Made by a program: the position numbers and the translations under genes. From contig JAKAWX010000002.1 of NCBI GenBank assembly GCA_021816865.1, positions 228,039 to 292,038 on the forward strand: a DNA stretch of 64,000 bases, in the 5' to 3' direction. Below are positions 8,401-16,526 of this stretch, piece after piece; the stretch's first letter is position 1, and each line of letters opens with the position of its first letter. The notes beneath the pieces were generated by a model. That model did no database searches. It worked only from the letters and a program-made list of their open reading frames with translations, and was not told the origin of the DNA. Source of the DNA: Thermoplasmata archaeon. Lineage in GTDB: Archaea; Thermoplasmatota; Thermoplasmata; Lutacidiplasmatales; UBA184.

Positions 8401-9696
8401 CCGGGATTCGTGTTCACGACTTTCGGCGCGCCGGCCCTCGCCGCGGTCGTGACGACCCTTGACAGCCTGACGACCGTGTCGAACGTCACCGCGACCACCT
8501 ACCCTTCCGCGGTCTACGACGGCGGGTCGGGTGCCGCGCTCACGGGCAGCGTCACCTTCTCGAACGTCAACGCCACCGGCGGCGAGTTCGCGGTCCTCCT
8601 CAACGGAACCGAGTTCGCCACGCTGTCGAACATCGGGGCGTTCCGGGACGTGGTCGGCGTCGAAATGAACGACAACGCCCAGTCCAACCTGATCACGGGA
8701 AGCTCGTTCGTCGGCGACTCGAGCTTCGGCGTCTACATCGTCTACGGGCAAGGGAACCTGGTCTACAACAACAACTTCGTGGGCGACAACGGCGCCACCG
8801 CCACCTACGACCCGACTCACGTCCAGGCGTGGAGCTACGTCTACAACTCGTTCGAGCTCAACGGCGTGGGCAACTACTGGGCAGACTGGCACACGTACAC
8901 CTCGTACGGCGTCCTCGCCCCGTACTACGTGTCGAGCGGCGTGTGGGACTACTATCCGATCGGCCCGGACGAGTACCAGATGTTCGCGGTCACGTTCAAC
9001 GAGACCGGCCTCGTGGCCGGGACGAGCTGGACCGTGAACTTCGACGGCATCGCCGAGACCTCCTCGGCGGCGTCGATCGCCTTCTCGGTGCCGATGGGCA
9101 GCTACCCCTACGCGGTCGGGCCGGTGCCGGGCTATTCGGCGTCCCCGTCGACCGGCACGGTCGCCGCGGGTCCGGGCGCCTACCTGGTCGGAGTAACCTT
9201 CTCGCGGTTGACCTACGCGGTCACCGTCAGCGAGGGAGGGCTCCCGAGCGGGACCAGCTGGAACGCGACCGTCAACGGCGTGACCCAGTCGACCTCGGGA
9301 ACGACGCTCGTCTTCTACGAGCCGAACGGAACGTACACATACGCGCTCGGTTCGGTCGGAGGCTTCAACGTGAAGGGCGGGAACGGCAGCGTGACCGTGG
9401 CCGGCCAGCCGACCAGCATCTCGGGGATGTACTCGCCGTCGAACCCGGCGCCGCTCGCGACGAAGTCGGACCTCAACAACTACTTCGCGCTCGCGCTCCT
9501 GGTCGCGGTGATCGCGCTGGTAGTCGGGTTGATCGCGCTCTTCCTCCGCCGCGGAGGAGGCAAGTCGTCCCCTCCGTCGTCGCCCCCCGAGGCCTGGACG
9601 CCTCCGGCCGGCGCGAGCGGCCCCGGCTCGCCCGCGAGCGGGAGCTCGAGTTCGAACACCTGGAGCGAGGGCCCGGAGAAGCCCCCGTCGTCGTAG
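5452..9696 (+). CDS. Large surface protein: thermopsin-family (peptidase A5-like) N-terminal domain, right-handed beta-helix/NosD-like region, two GLP-GTSW repeats, C-terminal TM
   Basis: Signal peptide. PAPMGVGDLGIG..YQYWT..FWTQNVIDFSGNQLQFIDNVWNFS is thermopsin-like. Many short VSNV/VSGV beta-helix repeats. FNETGLVAGTSWTVNFDG and VSEGGLPSGTSWNATVNG repeats. ALALLVAVIALVVGLIALFLRR anchor. AT box TTTGTATAG at 5419-5427. Confidence 0.8.
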   Translation: MAALPSVRKAVYALPIVVVIAALMVLPAGAFAGATSVTGTSLTSASGSGAHAAALGSTPWGGNFAALKGSFPTVPTSTPFSPGHYSPASPSVSPPSTAGFSASSTVASVLGSISSGRVPSYAAYLPNYNLLAHPASNAGQLISPFYTASPAPMGVGDLGIGSSGPYQYWTPSFDGQFTLNSYNATAGQLYEDTGGYYWNGLPANQASSPYQSGVQLNTVTTNVSIPGSTTAAFWTQNVIDFSGNQLQFIDNVWNFSGASLNPGTLYSFNGTFVPGQFYYDLGPTMPLAFPVTIALYNNVSNNPNGRSQVTFGYRVTEPGHVFAGIYDTVVFNSIAPPLPADFLVNGNTATPIGALYDSELVFTGPGAGSNAVINSVNGSLSLMRQVGPAYSGVPAAFDYGGDTGETAVGVASTWFGTTENVTTGPSLLYGLWNTLQTGSGSIHFTAHVTPSYGFVFVGPALAQSYNFSWAPTDLSGTVSIYLPPVLFGYNFTVFADGYHQFAGTPFSASTTDTVAMTAAPAVLDAPLYMGSAAQASALAAAVGGSASAPYTFKNLEVRVNLTFNRLNDWGFPTFSLVQATGFSAAVDVNNVYVGPNWYGITQWFQSPFGYTGNIPYLGQQYVVYDGTNDVFSNLDLFGVQIPAGVMQGGAISLWNDVGASVTDVSSGYGSFGVWAAASPGTTVTNSISGLGAAVFSVIASSGAVGTNLSAEFGAADVFDEGGSGGTFTTLDASSGSVGFQSFWANATTLDGVSAVAGSEAVYATGGIGLTVTTVSASGAAGVVGYGVTTSLVSGVTATNASPVAVGFLGGSGASVSNVRVNGSTGVIFESFLSGTLTGLTAENSSSGVAMLGSEWVNVSSVNATTGSQAALVDTSSFVSLSGISAGPASGGSTIVASTSVNVTGVTVSGEDVGTAIQSSQEVTVRGTSASDSSVGVFALGSSWVTVDQTTVSGQSLAVGLNQDTDASVNGVTATNATLSGPWAPGFVFTTFGAPALAAVVTTLDSLTTVSNVTATTYPSAVYDGGSGAALTGSVTFSNVNATGGEFAVLLNGTEFATLSNIGAFRDVVGVEMNDNAQSNLITGSSFVGDSSFGVYIVYGQGNLVYNNNFVGDNGATATYDPTHVQAWSYVYNSFELNGVGNYWADWHTYTSYGVLAPYYVSSGVWDYYPIGPDEYQMFAVTFNETGLVAGTSWTVNFDGIAETSSAASIAFSVPMGSYPYAVGPVPGYSASPSTGTVAAGPGAYLVGVTFSRLTYAVTVSEGGLPSGTSWNATVNGVTQSTSGTTLVFYEPNGTYTYALGSVGGFNVKGGNGSVTVAGQPTSISGMYSPSNPAPLATKSDLNNYFALALLVAVIALVVGLIALFLRRGGGKSSPPSSPPEAWTPPAGASGPGSPASGSSSSNTWSEGPEKPPSS

Positions 9697-9882
9697 AGGC
9701 ACCTCGTTCGGCCGACGGTCGGCGGCACCAACCCCTTCGTCCCACCCCGGGCCCGCGAGGACCCGGGGGAGGTTCTTCGAGCTCCGTTCGGAGGTGAGGA
9801 TCCGGGCGCGGTTCCGGGTCCGGTCCGGGACGATCGGACCGCCCGCTCAAGAGGGTTCGTCGGCTGGGGAATCCGGGAACGG

Positions 9883-10332
9883 ATGCTCGACCGGATCCTT
9901 GTCGGCTTCGACGGGTCGCGCGAGGCCCGACGCGCCTGCCTCGTTGCGAGCGAACTCGCGGCCCGCTTCCGCTCCTCGCTCACTCTCGTCGTGGTGCGGC
10001 CGGCCCGACGGCCGTCCGCCGACCCCTATCTCGAGGGGCTCGTCCCGCTCGACGACGACGGGCGCGCCATGGCGACGATCCTCGACGAGGTCCGGGAGAA
10101 GGCCATCGCCCGGGGCGCCGCCAAGGTCGAGACCGTCTTCCTCTGGGGCGACGTGCTCCGGGCGCTCCTCGAGTGGCTCGACCGACACCCCCAGGACCTC
10201 GTCGTGGTGGGCTCGCGGGGGCTCTCCCGCGGGTCCCGCCTCCTCCTCGGAAGTGTCTCCTCCGGGCTCGTCAACGAGGCGCCTTGCCCGGTGCTCGTCG
10301 TTCGGGGCGGGCGGGACCACCGTGCCCGCTAG
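9883..10332 (+). CDS. Universal stress protein (UspA family)
   Basis: MLDRILVGFDGSREARRA ... DLVVVGSRGLSRGSRLLLGSVSSGLVNEAPCPVLVVR; G-2x-G-9x-G(S) ATP-binding pattern. Confidence 0.92.
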   Translation: MLDRILVGFDGSREARRACLVASELAARFRSSLTLVVVRPARRPSADPYLEGLVPLDDDGRAMATILDEVREKAIARGAAKVETVFLWGDVLRALLEWLDRHPQDLVVVGSRGLSRGSRLLLGSVSSGLVNEAPCPVLVVRGGRDHRAR

Positions 10333-10697
10333 AGGGAGAGCGTATCTCTCGCATCGTCGGCGCGAGCGAGGTTTTCGAGCCGTGGGCCGCTTCCTCCGTC
10401 CCGGAGGGGCTTACGGCGCGGACGATGCGAGAGGGGCCGCAGGCGGATCGGGACGGCCCCCTACGGGCTCGGGCCCGCCCTCGAGAGGGGCGACCTGGAG
10501 ACCGTGGTCGCCTTGCGGACCGGGGTCAGAGGCCCGCGGCCTCCGCCGGACTCCTACTTTCGGGTTGCCCACCTCGGGAGCCGTACCCGGCGCCGGGCCC
10601 TGGGCGAAATCCTGGCCTTCCAGAGTCCCGCGATGCAGGGGCCAACGAGGGCCACCCGTCGGAGGCCTACGAGCCGCGCGAGGCGCGACATCCGCGC

Positions 10698-11687
10698 CTA
10701 GAGTTCGCTCTCGGGCGCCCGGCGCCGCCGGAGCGCGACCGCCGCCAGGGCGATCGAGAACGCCGTCCCGGCGCCGATCGTGACGAGCGCGTCCGGGCCC
10801 AGAAGCCAGGCGGGCACGAGACGGGAGAGGGGGCTGCCGACCGCGAGGGTGAGCCAGGGGTCGTAGCCGAGCGAGCGGTACCCCCCGGACACGGTGCCGA
10901 AGTCGAGTCGGACGAGCGAGCTCTGCCCGTTCGTCGAGACGTTGTGGTACGCGCCGACGGAACTGTTCGACTCCTGACCGCTCGCGTACGTCGCGGTCGC
11001 CGATGTCCCCCAGGCGTACGTCGCGACGGTGCCGCCGGTCGCGCTCGACCGTTCGGTGATCGAGTTGGCTCCGTTCGCCTGCCAGTACCCCGAGGGCCCG
11101 CTCGTGTTCGTGAGGACCTCGACCCCGAGAGAATCCGATGCGGATTGCCACGGCCATCCCGTGACGTTGAGCAGGTACCCGACGGTCGAGGGCGAGGGGC
11201 CCGAGGAGCTGTTCAGCGTGAACGTCAGGGAGACGTTCACCGATCCGAGGGAGGCGTTGCCGCCTTCCTGTGCATCGTCCCCCGACTCCCACTCGCCGCT
11301 CGCGAGACGCGCCGGCACGGCCGCCGCGAGCCGCATCCAGGTCGATGCGGAGGAACCCCCCGTCGACCCGCTCCAGGCGACCCCCTGACCGCCGAAGAGA
11401 GCGAAGGCGACGATCTGGCCGGTGCCGTTGACCTCGGCGAGCCCACCGAGGGACTGCGAGAGCCCGAGCGAACCGTTCGCGACCGACACGAGCGTGAACG
11501 ACGGCGCTGCCGTCGGAAAGTCCGCGCGAACGAGACCGTTCGTCAGCGTGAACGCGGCCGCCCCCCCGCGGATCGAAGCCGCGGGGAGGCCGTGACCGAC
11601 GGCCGGCCCAACGACCCCGACGAGGGACGCCGTGAGTGCGACGGCGAGCGCTATCGCCGTCAGAAGGGGTTTCCCGGTACCCGGCAT
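10698..11687 (-). CDS. Exported C-terminally anchored protein, cassette B (paralogue of 3166..4158)
   Basis: ORF 10698..11825 with start moved to ATG 11687 (MPGTGKPLLTAIALAVALTASLVG, signal-like). C-terminal TM + RRRR tail. Extended ORF would translate the conserved promoter element. Confidence 0.65.
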   Translation of the reverse strand: MPGTGKPLLTAIALAVALTASLVGVVGPAVGHGLPAASIRGGAAAFTLTNGLVRADFPTAAPSFTLVSVANGSLGLSQSLGGLAEVNGTGQIVAFALFGGQGVAWSGSTGGSSASTWMRLAAAVPARLASGEWESGDDAQEGGNASLGSVNVSLTFTLNSSSGPSPSTVGYLLNVTGWPWQSASDSLGVEVLTNTSGPSGYWQANGANSITERSSATGGTVATYAWGTSATATYASGQESNSSVGAYHNVSTNGQSSLVRLDFGTVSGGYRSLGYDPWLTLAVGSPLSRLVPAWLLGPDALVTIGAGTAFSIALAAVALRRRRAPESEL

Positions 11688-11721
11688 CGGATTCGACCAC
11701 GGGCGTCGTCGAGATACCTCC

Positions 11722-11759
11722 CTTTTGGCGCAAGACCCGTAACCGTTGGTGCGAAGCCC
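11722..11759 (-). promoter_or_regulatory. Conserved direct-repeat promoter/operator-like element, copy B
   Basis: CTTTTGGCGCAAGACCCGTAACCGTTGGTGCGAAGCCC on + strand. TTGG at 11725 and 11746 (21 bp apart). 35 nt from ATG 11687. Confidence 0.75.
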
Positions 11760-11778
11760 AGAGCAACGCTTCATCGGC

Positions 11779-12303
11779 TCACCCTCCGAGGAGGCCGCTC
11801 CAGGCCTCCACGAACCGGTCGACAAGCCGGTCCTCGAACGACTCGCGGTAGCGCGTCACGAGGGCGGCGACCCGTTCCGGGCGCGTCGGTCGGTAGCGGC
11901 GAAGGTGCCCGTCCCGAAACCCCTCGACCGCACTCTGCGCGAGCAGGTGGCGCAGGTGAAAGGAGGTCGTGGAGAGGCTCAGCCCCGTCGCCTCCTTGAG
12001 CTCGGCGAGCGTGCGGCCGGGCTTTGCGCTCAGCTCGAGCAAGAGCCGTCGCTCGGTCCCGCTGCGGAGGACCTGGAACAGCCGTCGGTCCTCCCACGTC
12101 ATCGTCGACGGGAAGTAGTAGTCGCGTCGGCCGCCGCGCTCGCGGCGCAGCGCCCCGGCTCGCGTCAGCTGGTCGAGGTGGTACGCGGTCTCCCCCCAGC
12201 CGAGGGCGGCCCGCCGCTGCACTTCGCGGGCGCTCGACCCCGGATGCTCGGTGACGACGTCGACGATCTTCCGGCGGGTGGGCTGCGCGACCAGTCCCTC
12301 CAT
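11779..12303 (-). CDS. Tandem winged-helix (ArsR-like) transcriptional regulator, cassette B
   Basis: AREVQRRAALGWGETAYHLDQLTRAGALRRE and TLAELKEATGLSLSTTSFHLRHLLAQSAV. Collinear homologue of 4235..4762. Confidence 0.82.
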   Translation of the reverse strand: MEGLVAQPTRRKIVDVVTEHPGSSAREVQRRAALGWGETAYHLDQLTRAGALRRERGGRRDYYFPSTMTWEDRRLFQVLRSGTERRLLLELSAKPGRTLAELKEATGLSLSTTSFHLRHLLAQSAVEGFRDGHLRRYRPTRPERVAALVTRYRESFEDRLVDRFVEAWSGLLGG

Positions 12304-12304
12304 G

Positions 12305-12595
12305 CTACGGGGATCGGCTCCGTGCGGCGCCCCGGACGAGCGCGACGTAGAGGAGGGCGACCGCGAGGACCGTCAGCCCGAGCGGCACCGGCGCGACCTC
12401 GAACGGTTCGCCGTAGCGCGGCGACACCTGGTTCAAGACGTCGAGGCCGCCGACAACGGCAAGGACCGCGAGGCCGGCCGAGACGAGCCCGAGCCTCGGG
12501 TCGCGGTAGCGGGACGCCGCCGCGGCGCCGATTCCGGCGAGAGTGGCCGACAACCCGGCGAGGACGACCGCGAGGAAGACCGTAAGAAGGTCCAT
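12305..12595 (-). CDS. Small three-TM membrane protein, cassette B
   Basis: ORF 12305..12655 with start at ATG 12595 (MDLLTVFLAVVLAGLSATLAG...). Same size, topology and position as 4766..5044. Confidence 0.6.
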   Translation of the reverse strand: MDLLTVFLAVVLAGLSATLAGIGAAAASRYRDPRLGLVSAGLAVLAVVGGLDVLNQVSPRYGEPFEVAPVPLGLTVLAVALLYVALVRGAARSRSP

Positions 12596-12647
12596 GCGGC
12601 CCCCACGCGTCCGAGAAGGTAAGTGACTTTCCCTCGAATACGGGGCC

Positions 12648-12679
12648 CGCACCAACCGTTACGGACCTTGCGCCAAAAT
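12648..12679 (+). promoter_or_regulatory. Conserved direct-repeat promoter/operator-like element, copy C
   Basis: CGCACCAACCGTTACGGACCTTGCGCCAAAAT on + strand. Reverse complement matches copy B almost throughout, 21-bp half-site spacing. AAAA end is 33 nt from ATG 12712. Confidence 0.75.
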
Positions 12680-12711
12680 CGAGGTAGAGCCGTCGGCCCC
12701 ATGCGAGCCCG

Positions 12712-14460
12712 ATGTCCGCGGCGCGTCGATTGCTCTCGGGTCCCCTCGCGCGTCGGTCACCGACCGACCGAACCGACGACGCCGTGCCGGTCGCCTACGA
12801 GAGCGCACCCCCGAACCTTCCCGGGGTCCGCCGTCTCTTCTATGGGCTGTTCGCAGGGATCTACGCGACCCTCGTCGCGGGCATGGCACTGTTCGTCATC
12901 CGGTGGAGCCATCCCGCGTCGATCGCGCTCTTCGGGGTCCTTGCCATCCTGTTCGTGGGGGCCGCGTACGGGCTCGCTCGTCAGGTCGTCGCGCTCGCGA
13001 GCCGCCACGGGGATCTCCCCGCGCTCGCGGAGCTCGCGACCCGACCGAAGGTCGCGGTCCTCTACGCCACGATGAACGACGTCGTGCCGGAGTGCCTGCG
13101 CGCGATCCACCAAGACTACCCGGTGGACGTCTACGTGCTGGACGACTCGAACGCGCCGACGGCCCGGGAGGTCGTCGATCGGATCGCGCAGGAACGCGGG
13201 TATACGGTGCTCCGCCGCGCGGGGCGCCGCGGCTTCAAAGCCGGGGCGATCAACGATTGGTACGCCCGACACGGCGCCGCGTACGATTACTTCGTCCTGC
13301 TCGACTCGGACTCGTTCCTGCCGACCGACTGGGTCCGCGAAGCGCTGAAGTACGCCGAGCACCCCGCCCAGGCCCGGGTCGGCATCTTCCAGGGCCTCGT
13401 CAACATCTGGAACTTCGACACCCGGTTCGTCCAGACGCTCGCCCCGATGTCCCGGGTCGGACAGTTCGTGTGGGAGAGCCGGCTCGCGAACGCGCTCGAT
13501 ACGATCTTCTGCTACGGCCACAATTGCCTGGTGCGGCGCGCGGCGGTCGATACCATCGGCGGCTTCGTCGAGGGGTACGTCTCCGAAGACTTCGCGACGG
13601 CCGTCGCCCTCGCCGACCGGGGGTGGCACTCCCGCTTCGTCCCGTTGCACACCTACGAAGCGATGCCCGAAAACGTCCGTGGGTTCATCAAGCGCCAGAA
13701 CAAGTGGACCCGCGGCGCGATGGAGTTCATCGAGTTCTCGCGCCGCTCGAACGTGAGCCGCTCGCGCAAGTTCCATCTCTGGCAGACCCCGTTGGGTCAC
13801 TTCACCAACCTCATCCTGCCGCTAGGGATGCTCCTCACGGTCTACGGGTTCGCGTCGACCCCGGCCGCCGCGCTCGCCTTCCTCGGCCAATTCGCGGCCC
13901 ACCCCGTCAGCACGTTCTGGTCGATCCCGCTGTTCCGGTTCCTGCTCGTGGTCGGACTGCTTTCGACGATCCCGACGGTGCTCGTCTACCGGCAGTGCGG
14001 CATCGGGTGGGGCACCTACTGGCGCCACCGCTGGCTGAGCGCCGCGGTGAGCGCGGTCTCGCTCCCCTACGAGGCGATCAGCATGGTCGCCCTCCTGCGG
14101 CGACGCCTCGGCCAGGTGCCCGTCACGCCGAAGAGCGAGGCGGCGCTCGGCCTCGGCGAAGTGCTCTCGATCTCGCGCTACGCCCTGGTGCTGGACGGAG
14201 CCCTGCTCGTGGGCATGGTCCTGTTCAACCCGCTCGCCACGGTCTTCAACGGGGTCTGGCTCGTCCCGATGATCTTCGCCCCGCTCGTCATCCTGCGCTT
14301 CTCGGGGCACCCGGTCCCCGAGGAGGGGCCCCGGTCGGTGCCCGTGGGTGCCGCCGAGGAGGTGGTCGCCCGCGAGGCCCGGGAAGGCGTCGTGCACGCC
14401 TCACTCGCCGAGATCCGCTCGACCGGACGGCTGCCCGGGGCCTGGTCGGGAGCCGTCTGA
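12712..14460 (+). CDS. Membrane glycosyltransferase family 2 (cellulose-synthase-like)
   Basis: VAVLYATMNDVVPECLRAIHQDYPVDVYVLDDSNA ... YFVLLDSDSF ... GYVSEDFATAVALADRGWHS ... KRQNKWTRGAMEF, plus several TM helices at the C-terminus. Confidence 0.9.
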   Translation: MSAARRLLSGPLARRSPTDRTDDAVPVAYESAPPNLPGVRRLFYGLFAGIYATLVAGMALFVIRWSHPASIALFGVLAILFVGAAYGLARQVVALASRHGDLPALAELATRPKVAVLYATMNDVVPECLRAIHQDYPVDVYVLDDSNAPTAREVVDRIAQERGYTVLRRAGRRGFKAGAINDWYARHGAAYDYFVLLDSDSFLPTDWVREALKYAEHPAQARVGIFQGLVNIWNFDTRFVQTLAPMSRVGQFVWESRLANALDTIFCYGHNCLVRRAAVDTIGGFVEGYVSEDFATAVALADRGWHSRFVPLHTYEAMPENVRGFIKRQNKWTRGAMEFIEFSRRSNVSRSRKFHLWQTPLGHFTNLILPLGMLLTVYGFASTPAAALAFLGQFAAHPVSTFWSIPLFRFLLVVGLLSTIPTVLVYRQCGIGWGTYWRHRWLSAAVSAVSLPYEAISMVALLRRRLGQVPVTPKSEAALGLGEVLSISRYALVLDGALLVGMVLFNPLATVFNGVWLVPMIFAPLVILRFSGHPVPEEGPRSVPVGAAEEVVAREAREGVVHASLAEIRSTGRLPGAWSGAV

Positions 14461-14483
14461 GGGCGGGTCGCGAGCCGGCCCCG

Positions 14484-16421
14484 TCAACCGTCGTAGTCGT
14501 CCGGACCGTCCGGGTCGTCCGGCCCGTCCGGCCGGCGGGGCCCCGGCGTGTCGGTCCGAGCGCGAGCCGTAGCGGTCGGTCGGGCGGGCGGCGGCGGAAC
14601 GACCCGCCGGTTCCAGAGCATCACGGGAAGGACCCCGGCGAGGATGACGGCGCCCGCGACGGCCCCGGCGATCACGTACCCTTCGACCGGCGAGAACGAG
14701 GACGCGTTCGCCGGGGGGGTCGGGGCGGTGACCGTGATCGTGATCCAGGCCGCGGTCGACTCGTGCGTGACGTCCTCCACGATCACCTCGATCGCGAACG
14801 TTCCCGTGACGCCGGGCAGGCAGCTGAAGGTCGAGGTGTTCCGTTCCGGGCATCCCGGCGGGAGGCCGACGTAGGCGTACGTGTACGGTCCCGTGCCGCC
14901 CGAGATGTTCGTGACCAGGTTCAGGGTCTCGCCGAGCGTGAACGCGGACGGAAGCGCCTGGAAAAGCAGGATCGCGGGGGTCGGATGGATGACGACCGTC
15001 GCCGTCGAGTCGCCCGAGACCCCGGAGCTTCCCACCGCCGAACAGGTCGCAGTGTACGTCCCCGGCATGGCGTAGGAGTGAGGGGCGAGCGCCCCTCCGC
15101 CGAAGGCGCCGTCCCCGAACGACCAGGTGTAGTTGAACGGCGCGCCGGCGCCGGCGGCGCGGCATGAGAACGTCACGGGATGCCCCACATCGGTCCCGAG
15201 GGGGGAGGTGGCGACGGCGACGCCGATCGGCGAAGACCCCTCGTTCGAGACGAGCGGCATCGGGTCGGGGACGCTGCGCGCGCGCACCCACGAGACGTTC
15301 CATGTCGAGCAGTTCTGACCGCAATACTCGCCGACCCCGACCTCGGCCATGGACGCGCCCGTCGCGTTCGTCTGGACAACGAACGGAATCCCGTTCACGC
15401 TCCCGGTCTCGGTCGCGTTCGTCCCGTTCCAGCTTAGGCCGATGACGTGCAGGGCCTGGGCGAAGTCGGCCGGCGCGGGGGTAGGCCCGGTCGTCGAGCG
15501 GGGCGCCGCCGTCGAGTTGCTCGAACGGAGGACGGCGTTCGACGTCCCGTTCGCGCCGACGTCCAGGGCGTAGGCCGAGGGGAAGAACTGGTATTGGCCG
15601 CTGAACCCGGGCGCCCCCGCGACGAAGAGGCAGAGGGGGCTCGTGGTGCCGTTCATCCGCGCGTACGTTTCGACCGTCACCGCCCGCGACGCGAAGGCAC
15701 CGAGCGGCGCTTCGATCGCGCCCATGCTGTAGACGGCCGACACGGTGAGCCCGTTGCGGACAGTTCCCGCCCAGCTACCGAGGGCGGTCCAGCGGGCGGG
15801 GAGGATCGTGCCCGAGAAGTTCTCGTAGGCGTCGAACACGCGCCAGCCGTTGTCCCACTCGGCGTACTGGGGGCTGAGGCCGGGACTCTCCCCGAGGTAG
15901 CCGTCCTCCGAGAGGTTGAACGCGGTCTTCGGCCAGAAATAGAAGGAGACGTTCGTCCTCGCCCGCGGGCCGATCGAGTCGAGTCGGAGCCACACGAGCG
16001 AGCCGGTCGAGGCGTTCGATGCCCCCGACTGGATCCACGCGTAGATGGGTGTTCCGTTCGACGTGTATACCGCGAGACCGTTGCTCCAGTTCGAGTTGAT
16101 CAGCGAGGCGTACCGAGAGCTGTTGATCGCGACCGGCTGGGCGTACGTCCCCGTTGCGTTCGATCCGGGGTTGTACACGGTGAGGTTGAGGCTTCCGACC
16201 GCGCCCGGCGGGATCGACGGCAGGCCCGCGGTCGGGGCACGAGGGGACGGCGGGGCGGTGGGGCCCGTTCCTCCGAGCGCCGCGGCGCCGGGGTCGACGG
16301 GGCTCACACCGCGCGAGCCCGACGGAACCGCCCACAGTGAGGCGAGCACGAGGACGCCGACGGTCGCCGCGAGGACCCACGGGGCCGCCCGGACCGGGCC
16401 CGGTCCCCTCCCTCCGACCAT
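14484..16421 (-). CDS. Exported DUF2341-like/lectin-like protein with PKD domain and C-terminal TM
   Basis: Signal peptide. WDNGWRVFDAYENFSGTILPARWTALGSW (DUF2341/ConA-like). YTWSFGDGAFGGGALAPHSYAMPGTYTATC (PKD). TM + acidic DGPDDPDGPDDYDG tail. Confidence 0.75.
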   Translation of the reverse strand: MVGGRGPGPVRAAPWVLAATVGVLVLASLWAVPSGSRGVSPVDPGAAALGGTGPTAPPSPRAPTAGLPSIPPGAVGSLNLTVYNPGSNATGTYAQPVAINSSRYASLINSNWSNGLAVYTSNGTPIYAWIQSGASNASTGSLVWLRLDSIGPRARTNVSFYFWPKTAFNLSEDGYLGESPGLSPQYAEWDNGWRVFDAYENFSGTILPARWTALGSWAGTVRNGLTVSAVYSMGAIEAPLGAFASRAVTVETYARMNGTTSPLCLFVAGAPGFSGQYQFFPSAYALDVGANGTSNAVLRSSNSTAAPRSTTGPTPAPADFAQALHVIGLSWNGTNATETGSVNGIPFVVQTNATGASMAEVGVGEYCGQNCSTWNVSWVRARSVPDPMPLVSNEGSSPIGVAVATSPLGTDVGHPVTFSCRAAGAGAPFNYTWSFGDGAFGGGALAPHSYAMPGTYTATCSAVGSSGVSGDSTATVVIHPTPAILLFQALPSAFTLGETLNLVTNISGGTGPYTYAYVGLPPGCPERNTSTFSCLPGVTGTFAIEVIVEDVTHESTAAWITITVTAPTPPANASSFSPVEGYVIAGAVAGAVILAGVLPVMLWNRRVVPPPPARPTATARARTDTPGPRRPDGPDDPDGPDDYDG

Positions 16422-16526
16422 CGACCTTCCTCCACGCCCGAGAGAACAACCGGACGGCCGACTTATACTCCACTCCCCCGCCCCGCGACCAAGCCACGTC
16501 GTGCGAGGGAGCGCGTCCTCCCGGGG

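Noticed and set aside
7440-8700. Repetitive DNA (many GTCTCGAACGTCA/GCGTGACC-like words)
   Set aside because: Explained by beta-helix protein repeats in frame, not by a nucleotide-level repeat element.
7981-9702. 573-aa minus-strand ORF opposite the thermopsin/beta-helix gene
   Set aside because: Shadow ORF antisense to repeat-rich coding sequence; no domain signal.
9740-9770. CCCCGGG..CCCGGGG hairpin after the thermopsin gene as a terminator
   Set aside because: No T-rich tract follows and GC background makes such stems common; insufficient evidence.
14495-14545. Short tandem GTCCGG/GTCGTCCGG repeats
   Set aside because: They encode the acidic DGPDDPDGPDDYDG tail; too short and without spacers for CRISPR or a satellite.
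12903-15167. 754-aa + strand ORF overlapping the membrane glycosyltransferase
   Set aside because: Out-of-frame reading of the GT2 gene and antisense of the next gene; low-complexity Arg/Pro sequence.
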